Below, in pieces: positions 61,401-64,000 of a stretch of 64,000 bases of DNA; the first letter of the stretch is position 1, and every line of letters starts with the position of its first letter. A program made the position numbers and the translations under genes. The notes beneath the pieces were generated by a model that worked only from the letters and a program-made list of their open reading frames with translations, was not told where the DNA came from and searched no databases. Source of the DNA: Arenicola marina (lineage: Eukaryota; Annelida; Polychaeta; Arenicolidae); NCBI GenBank assembly GCA_964019135.1, contig OZ025255.1, positions 3,720,001-3,784,000 of the forward strand, read 5' to 3'.

Positions 61401-64000
61401 CTGGGATAGCACTCAAGGTGAGCTGGCAGTGGTCTACTGGGACAGGACTCAGTGACATGGCAGCGGTCTACTGGGACAGGACTCAAGGTGAGCTGGCAGC
61501 GGTCTACTGGGACAGGACTCAGTGACATGCCAGTGGTCTACTGGGACAGGACTCAGTGACATGGCAGTGGTCTACTGGGACAGGACTCAGTGACATGGCA
61601 GCGGTCTACTGGGACAGGACTCAGTGACATGGCAGCGGTCTACTGGGACAGGACTCAGTGGCATGGCAGCGGTCTACTAGGACAGGACTCAGTGACATGG
61701 CAGTGGTCTACTGGGACAGGACTCAGTGACATGGCAGCGGTCTACTGGGACAGGACTCTGTGACATGGCAGCGGTCTACTGGGACAGGACTCAGGAACAT
61801 GCCAGCGGTCTACTGGGACAGGACTCAGTGACATGGCAGCGGTCTACTGGGACAGGACTCAGTGACATGCCAGTGGTCTACTGGGACAGGACTCGGTGAC
61901 ATGGTAGTGGTCTACTGGGACAGGACTCAGTGACATGGCAGCGGTCTACTGGGACAGGACTCAGTGACATGGCAGCGGTCTACTGGGACAGGACTCAGGA
62001 ACATGCCAGCGGTCTACTGGGACAGGACTCAGTGACATGGCAGCGGTCTACTGGGACAGGACTCAGTGACATGCCAGTGGTCTACTGGGACAGGACTCGG
62101 TGACATGGTAGTGGTACACTGGGACAAGACTCAGTGACATGGCAGCGGTCTACTGGGATAGGACTCAAGGTGAGCTGGCAGTGGTCTACTGGGACAGGAC
62201 TCAGTGACATGGCAGCGGTCTACTGGGACAGGACTCAGTGACATGCCAGTGGTCTACTGGGACATGACTCAGTGACATGGCAGTGGTCTACTGGGACAGG
62301 ACTCAGTGACATGCCAGTGGTCTACTGGGACAGGACTCAGTGACATGGCAGTGGTCTACTGGGACAGGACTCAGTGACATGGCAGCGGTCTACTGGGACA
62401 GGACTCAGGAACATGCCAGTGGTCTACTGGGACAGGACTCAGTGGCATGGCAGCGGTCTACTAGGACCGGACTCAGGAACATGCCAGCGGTCTACTGGGA
62501 CAGGACTCAGTGACATGGCAGCGGTCTACTGGGACAGGACTCAGTGACATGCCAGTGGTCTACTGGGACAGGACTCAGTGACATGGCAGTGGTCTACTGG
62601 GACAGGACTCAGTGACATGGCAGCGGTCTACTGGGACAGGACTCAGGAACATGCCAGTGGTCTACTGGGACAGGACTCAGTGACATGGCAGTGGTCTACT
62701 AGGACAGGACTCGGTGACATGGTAGTGGTCTACTGGGACAGGACTCAGTGACATGGCAGCGGTCTACTGGGACAGGACTCAGGAACATGCCAGTGGTCTA
62801 CTGGGACAGGACTCAGTGGCATGGCAGCGGTCTACTGGGACAGGACTCAGTGACATGGCAGTGGTCTACTGGGACAGGACTCAGTGACATGGCAGTGGTC
62901 TACTGGGACAGGACTCAGGGTGAGCTGGCAGTGGTCTACTGGGACAGGACTCAGTGACATGGCAGCGGTCTACTGGGACAGGACTCAGTGGCATGGCAGC
63001 GGTCTACTGGGACAGGACTCAGTGACATGCCAGTGGTCTACTGGGACAGGACTCAGGGTGAGCTGGCAGTGGTCTACTGGGACAGGACTCAGTGACATGG
63101 CAGCGGTCTACTGGGAGAGGACTCAAGGTGAGCTGGCAGCGGTCTACTGGGACAGGACTCAGTGACATGCCAGTGGTCTACTGGGACAGGACTCAGTGAC
63201 ATGGCAGTGGTCTACTGGGACAGGACTCAGTGACATGGCAGCGGTCTACTGGGACAGGACTCAGGAACATGGCAGCGGTCTACTGGGACAGGACTCAGGA
63301 ACATGCCAGCGGTCTACTGGGACAGGACTCAGTGACATGCCAGTGGTCTACTGGTACAGGACTCAGTGACATGGCAGTGGTCTACTGGGACAGGACTCAG
63401 TGACATGGCAGCGGTCTACTGGGACAGGACTCAGTGACATGGCAGCGGTCTACTGGGACAGGACTCAGGAACATGCCAGCGGTCTACTGGGACAGGACTC
63501 AGTGACATGGCAGCGGTCTACTGGGACAGGACTCAGTGACATGCCAGTGGTCTACTGGGACAGGACTCAGTGACATGGCAGTGGTCTACTGGGACAGGAC
63601 TCAGTGACATGGCAGCGGTCTACTGGGACAGGACTCAGGAACATGCCAGTGGTCTACTGGGACAGGACTCAGTGGCATGGCAGCGGTCTACTGGGACAGG
63701 ACTCAGTGACATGGCAGTGGTCTACTGGGACAGGACTCAGTGACATGGCAGCGGTCTACTGGGACAGGACTCAGTGACATGGCAGCGGTCTACTGGGACA
63801 GGACTCAAGGCGAGCTGGCAGCGGTCTACTGGGACAGGACTCAAGGCGAGCTGGCAGTGGTCTACTGGGACAGGACTCGGTGACATGGTAGTGGTCTACT
63901 GGGACAGGACTCAGTGACATGGCAGTGGTCTACTGGGACAGGACTCAAGGTGAGCTGGCAGTGGTCTACTGGGACAGGACTCAAGGTGAGCTGGCAGTGG
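58478..64000 (+). repeat. higher-order repeat 4, cut by window end
   Basis: It follows repeat 3 in the same phase and shares its private variants GGGAGAGGACTC (63117) and CTGGTACAGG (about 63352), which are absent from repeats 1 and 2. It is therefore closest to repeat 3. Own changes are CTAAAAGGAC near 58842, GGGATAGCACTC near 61405 and an extra GGAACATGGC unit near 63265. The window ends inside a CAAGGTGAGC unit that corresponds to about 56.4 kb. Confidence 0.8.

Larger units (their letters stand above)
1..64000 (+). repeat. 34/36-bp satellite array filling the whole window
   Basis: Every part of the window except 11862-11967 is built from one unit repeated head to tail. The unit has a variable head and a constant 19-bp core, GGTCTACTGGGACAGGACT. 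The commonest 34-bp heads are CAGTGACATGGCAGT, the same with CAGCGG, CAGTGACATGCCAGT, CAGGAACATGCCAGT, CAGTGGCATGGCAGC and CGGTGACATGGTAGT. The 36-bp heads are CAAGGTGAGCTGGCAGT, CAGGGTGAGCTGGCAGT, CAAGGCGAGCTGGCAGC and CACGTTGAGCTGGCAGT. Core variants include GGGATAGG, CTAGGACAGG and GGGACAAGACTAA. No inverted unit was seen, and both window ends fall inside units. The unit is about 56% GC and G-rich on this strand (12 G, 7 C per 34 bp). Stretches of more than 300 bp without a gene are therefore all satellite. No coding gene, RNA gene, promoter or terminator is supported. Confidence 0.98.

Noticed and set aside
1..64000. Many open reading frames of 61-124 codons on both strands
   Set aside because: All are phase effects of the repeat. 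The same peptide strings recur in several frames and strands, the 34-bp unit shifts frame each time and brings TGA or TAG into frame within a few units, and no ribosome-binding, splice or composition signal supports any of them.
1..64000. CRISPR array
   Set aside because: Repeats of 34-36 bp are contiguous with no unique spacers, and there are no cas genes.
1..64000. loxP-like or other 34-bp recombination sites
   Set aside because: The shared length is coincidence. The unit lacks 13-bp inverted arms around an 8-bp spacer.
1..64000. Alpha satellite, telomere repeat or CENP-B box
   Set aside because: The unit length and sequence do not fit 171-bp alpha satellite or TTAGGG, and no TTCG-N-CGGG type box was seen.
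1..64000. p53-like half-sites in GGAACATGCC units
   Set aside because: GAACATGCCA matches the half-site pattern at nine of ten positions, but partner half-sites are too far apart (a unit or more). With a repeat this abundant, a chance match is expected.
1..64000. Bacterial or phage origin
   Set aside because: A 64-kb gene-free minisatellite with CpG-type variation is not a bacterial or phage architecture.

Overview
The whole window is one uninterrupted head-to-tail tandem array of a short satellite/minisatellite repeat. I see no protein-coding gene, rRNA, tRNA, CRISPR array or recognisable transposon. The unit is either 34 bp (head CAGTGACATGGCAGT or close relatives) or 36 bp (head CAAGGTGAGCTGGCAGT or close relatives). 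The head is followed by a nearly invariant 19-bp core, GGTCTACTGGGACAGGACT. All units I read lie in the same orientation, and both window ends cut through the array, so it continues on each side. At 34-36 bp per unit, 64 kb holds roughly 1,800-1,900 units (estimate from length). The only sequence not made of this unit is a 106-bp segment at 11862-11967.

Such an array points to a eukaryotic genome, most likely a long-read assembly, in satellite-type DNA (pericentromeric, subtelomeric or interstitial; the sequence does not say which). Most recurrent polymorphic positions between units are CpG/TpG/CpA alternatives (CAGCGG/CAGTGG, CTCGGTG/CTCAGTG, AGGCGAG/AGGTGAG). This is the pattern expected from CpG methylation and deamination and fits a vertebrate or another CpG-methylating genome. 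I do not recognise the species or a named satellite family.

Layout. 88-4123 is a direct duplication of about 2 kb. 4.1-15 kb is an irregular zone with several 0.6-1.3-kb paralogous segments, one of which carries the 106-bp insertion flanked by a 12-bp direct repeat. 15.0-28.7 kb holds a 5.2-kb segment present twice, 8,474 bp apart and nearly identical, with a partial third copy between them that ends in an unequal-exchange junction near 22.56 kb. 26.3-30.4 kb recurs at 38.3-42.4 kb (offset 12,038). 29.69-33.1 kb is a 1,700-bp tandem duplication. From about 32.2 kb to the end the array is organised in large higher-order repeats starting near 32183, 42139, 50812 and 58478 (periods about 9.96, 8.67 and 7.67 kb). 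The last length difference is mostly explained by an internal 1,082-bp duplication at 49.6-51.4 kb.

Nothing here works together as genes. The biology visible is concerted evolution: local unit amplification, unequal exchange and segmental duplication at several nested scales (34/36 bp, about 102-142 bp, about 0.5-2 kb, about 8-12 kb). Open reading frames of up to 124 codons exist only because the repeat lacks stops in some phases. They recur in both strands and several frames and are not genes.
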